Positions 6,644-7,523 of a stretch of 7,523 bases of DNA are shown piece after piece. The stretch spans positions 2,912 to 10,434 of the forward strand of contig JAKJFB010000073.1 in NCBI GenBank assembly GCA_022705125.1. The letters run 5' to 3'. The DNA is from Pseudomonadota bacterium (lineage in GTDB: Bacteria > Pseudomonadota > Gammaproteobacteria > Pseudomonadales > UBA5518). Under the pieces are notes generated by a model, which saw only the letters and a program-made list of their open reading frames with translations, made no database searches and was not told the origin of the DNA. Each line of letters opens with the position of its first letter. Positions within the stretch are counted from its first letter, which is position 1. Made by a program: the position numbers and the translations under genes.

Positions 6644-7339
6644 TCAGCCCCGAGCGCGCGGCAGCGCGCCGAGCGCCGCCGCATCGGCGAAGAATTCCAC
6701 CTCGGGCGCGTGCCGTGCCACCGCCTGCGCCGGCGTGGCGTCGTGGTCCTCGGGCCCGGCGAGCACGCGCGCCAGCGCCTGCGCCTTGGCGGCACCGCTG
6801 ACCAGGAACCACACCAGCCGCGCGCGGTTCATGTACGCCGCGCTCAGCGTGATGCGATCCGCGACGCCCGCCGGGGCGCGCGCCGCGATCACCTTGCGCG
6901 CGTGCTCGTGCACCGCGGGCTCGCCGGGAAACAGCGAGGCCGTGTGCCCGTCCTCGCCCAGACCCAGCAGCACCAGGTCGAGCGCCTCGGGCAGCACTTG
7001 TTCATAGCGCGCGGCGCAGGCCTCGGGCGTGGCCGCCGCGACCATCGGGAACACGTGCCGCACGCCGACGCGCCCGAGCAGCGCGCGCCGCGCCATGCCT
7101 TCGTTGCTGTGCGGGTCGGAGGCCGGCACGAAGCGCTCGTCGCTCCAGAAGAATTCCACGCTCGACCAGTCGATCGCCGCACCCGCCAGCGTTTCGTACA
7201 GCACCTGCGGCGTGCTGCCTCCGGCAAGCGCCACGCGGAACACGCCGCGCGCGGCGATCGCCTCGCGCGCCAGCGCCACGAAGCGCCGCGAGGCCGCGCG
7301 CGCGAGCGCCTGCGGCGTGGCAAAGCGGTGCAGGCGCAT
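6644..7339 (-). CDS. pgl: 6-phosphogluconolactonase
   Basis: The enzyme hydrolyses 6-phospho-D-glucono-1,5-lactone, made by Zwf, to 6-phosphogluconate in the cytoplasm. It serves the oxidative pentose phosphate and Entner-Doudoroff pathways. The 231-residue length is typical of the DevB/SOL type. Family motifs are in order: LAGGSTP (38-44), FFWSDERFVP (63-72) with SNEGMARRAL after it, and LLGLGEDGHTASLFPG (124-139). A late R.T.S..Y.N.AR...LVSG pattern is also present. The ATG at 7337-7339 directly follows the zwf stop codon TAG with no gap, so the two genes are almost certainly on one transcript and translationally coupled. No strong ribosome site is visible beyond a weak GCGGGC. The downstream neighbour is a branched-acyl-CoA racemase, unrelated in pathway, with a hairpin between them. 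Confidence 0.96.
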   Translation of the reverse strand: MRLHRFATPQALARAASRRFVALAREAIAARGVFRVALAGGSTPQVLYETLAGAAIDWSSVEFFWSDERFVPASDPHSNEGMARRALLGRVGVRHVFPMVAAATPEACAARYEQVLPEALDLVLLGLGEDGHTASLFPGEPAVHEHARKVIAARAPAGVADRITLSAAYMNRARLVWFLVSGAAKAQALARVLAGPEDHDATPAQAVARHAPEVEFFADAAALGALPRARG

Positions 7340-7523
7340 CTAGCCCGCGCCGGCCGGGCCGCAGCCGCCGGCGATGCCCGGCATCGGGTTGAACCAGCTG
7401 CGGCCGTCGCGCGCGAGCAGCGTGTCCGCGCTGGACGGTCCCCAACTGCCCGCGGTGTAGTTCGGAAAGCTCGACGAGGGATTGGCGGCCCACAGTTCCA
7501 GCAGCGGCTCCACGATTTCCCAC
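7340..7523 (-). CDS. zwf: Glucose-6-phosphate 1-dehydrogenase, C-terminal end, 5' part outside window
   Basis: Reading the minus strand in the frame that ends at TAG 7342-7340 gives 60 residues that begin WEIVEPLLELWAANP. These continue with a FPNYTAGSWGP motif and a DTLLARDGRSWF segment. This is the characteristic C-terminus of bacterial glucose-6-phosphate dehydrogenase, which oxidises glucose-6-phosphate to 6-phosphogluconolactone with NADP+ or NAD+. After GRSWF it ends in a Gly/Ala-rich tail (NPMPGIAGGCGPAGAG) that is probably variable and not part of the core. The active site lies outside the window. The stop codon abuts the pgl ATG. A longer open frame on the same strand overlaps this region, but it shows no family match and is a shadow. 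Confidence 0.93.
   Translation of the reverse strand, partial: WEIVEPLLELWAANPSSSFPNYTAGSWGPSSADTLLARDGRSWFNPMPGIAGGCGPAGAG

Noticed and set aside
5095..6795. Long minus-strand open frame (566 codons) across the racemase and HSD10-like genes
   Set aside because: It overlaps the racemase in another frame, runs antisense to the dehydrogenase and is rich in Arg and Ala without domain signal.
7002..7523. Minus-strand 173-codon open frame at the right edge
   Set aside because: It is out of frame with the zwf C-terminus and pgl, both of which have clear family motifs in the neighbouring frame.
1..7523. Mobile element, CRISPR, tRNA/rRNA or horizontally acquired island
   Set aside because: I saw no repeats, transposase, integrase, direct terminal repeats or RNA gene. 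Base composition is uniform apart from the short AT-rich patch near 4540.

Overview
The window is about 7.5 kb of very GC-rich, densely coding bacterial chromosome. It holds eight protein genes, two of them cut by the window edges, and no RNA genes, CRISPR arrays or mobile elements that I can see. GC-rich codon use, short spacers and a zwf-pgl pair fit a high-GC proteobacterium, most likely a gammaproteobacterium. That assignment rests on gene content and protein style only.

Left part, plus strand: the C-terminal half of a family III (CaiB/BaiF) CoA-transferase ends at 480. After about 110 bp with a possible promoter comes a tightly packed run of three genes. They are a PP-type metallophosphoesterase (590-1537), HMG-CoA lyase (1537-2484, overlapping by 1 nt) and a classical NAD-type short-chain dehydrogenase (2481-3242, overlapping by 4 nt). 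The overlaps imply one transcript and translational coupling.

Middle: an ACAD10/11-like acyl-CoA dehydrogenase on the minus strand (3264-4472) converges on that operon. It diverges, across a 149-bp spacer, from an HSD10-like 3-hydroxyacyl-CoA dehydrogenase on the plus strand (4622-5383). The spacer contains the most AT-rich patch of the window, centred on the palindrome ATCTTAAGAT, and is the best candidate for a shared control region.

Right part, minus strand: an alpha-methylacyl-CoA racemase (5403-6530) lies downstream of the zwf-pgl pair of the oxidative pentose phosphate / Entner-Doudoroff pathways. Only the C-terminus of zwf is in the window, and its stop codon abuts the pgl start. A perfect 9-bp hairpin separates pgl from the racemase gene.

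Together the genes suggest acyl-CoA catabolism of methyl-branched substrates. The racemase would supply (2S)-methylacyl-CoA, the acyl-CoA dehydrogenase would make the enoyl-CoA, and the HSD10-like enzyme would oxidise the (2-methyl-)3-hydroxyacyl-CoA. HMG-CoA lyase closes leucine or isoprenoid-type breakdown to acetyl-CoA and acetoacetate, and the truncated CoA-transferase may activate a free acid. Enoyl-CoA hydratase, thiolase and the carboxylase that would feed HMG-CoA lyase are not in the window. I see no clearly new biological system. The points worth a second look are the coupling of a phosphatase to HMG-CoA lyase, the pairing of a CoA-transferase with HMG-CoA lyase, an altered Rossmann motif in the HSD10-like enzyme, and the branched-acyl gene set.
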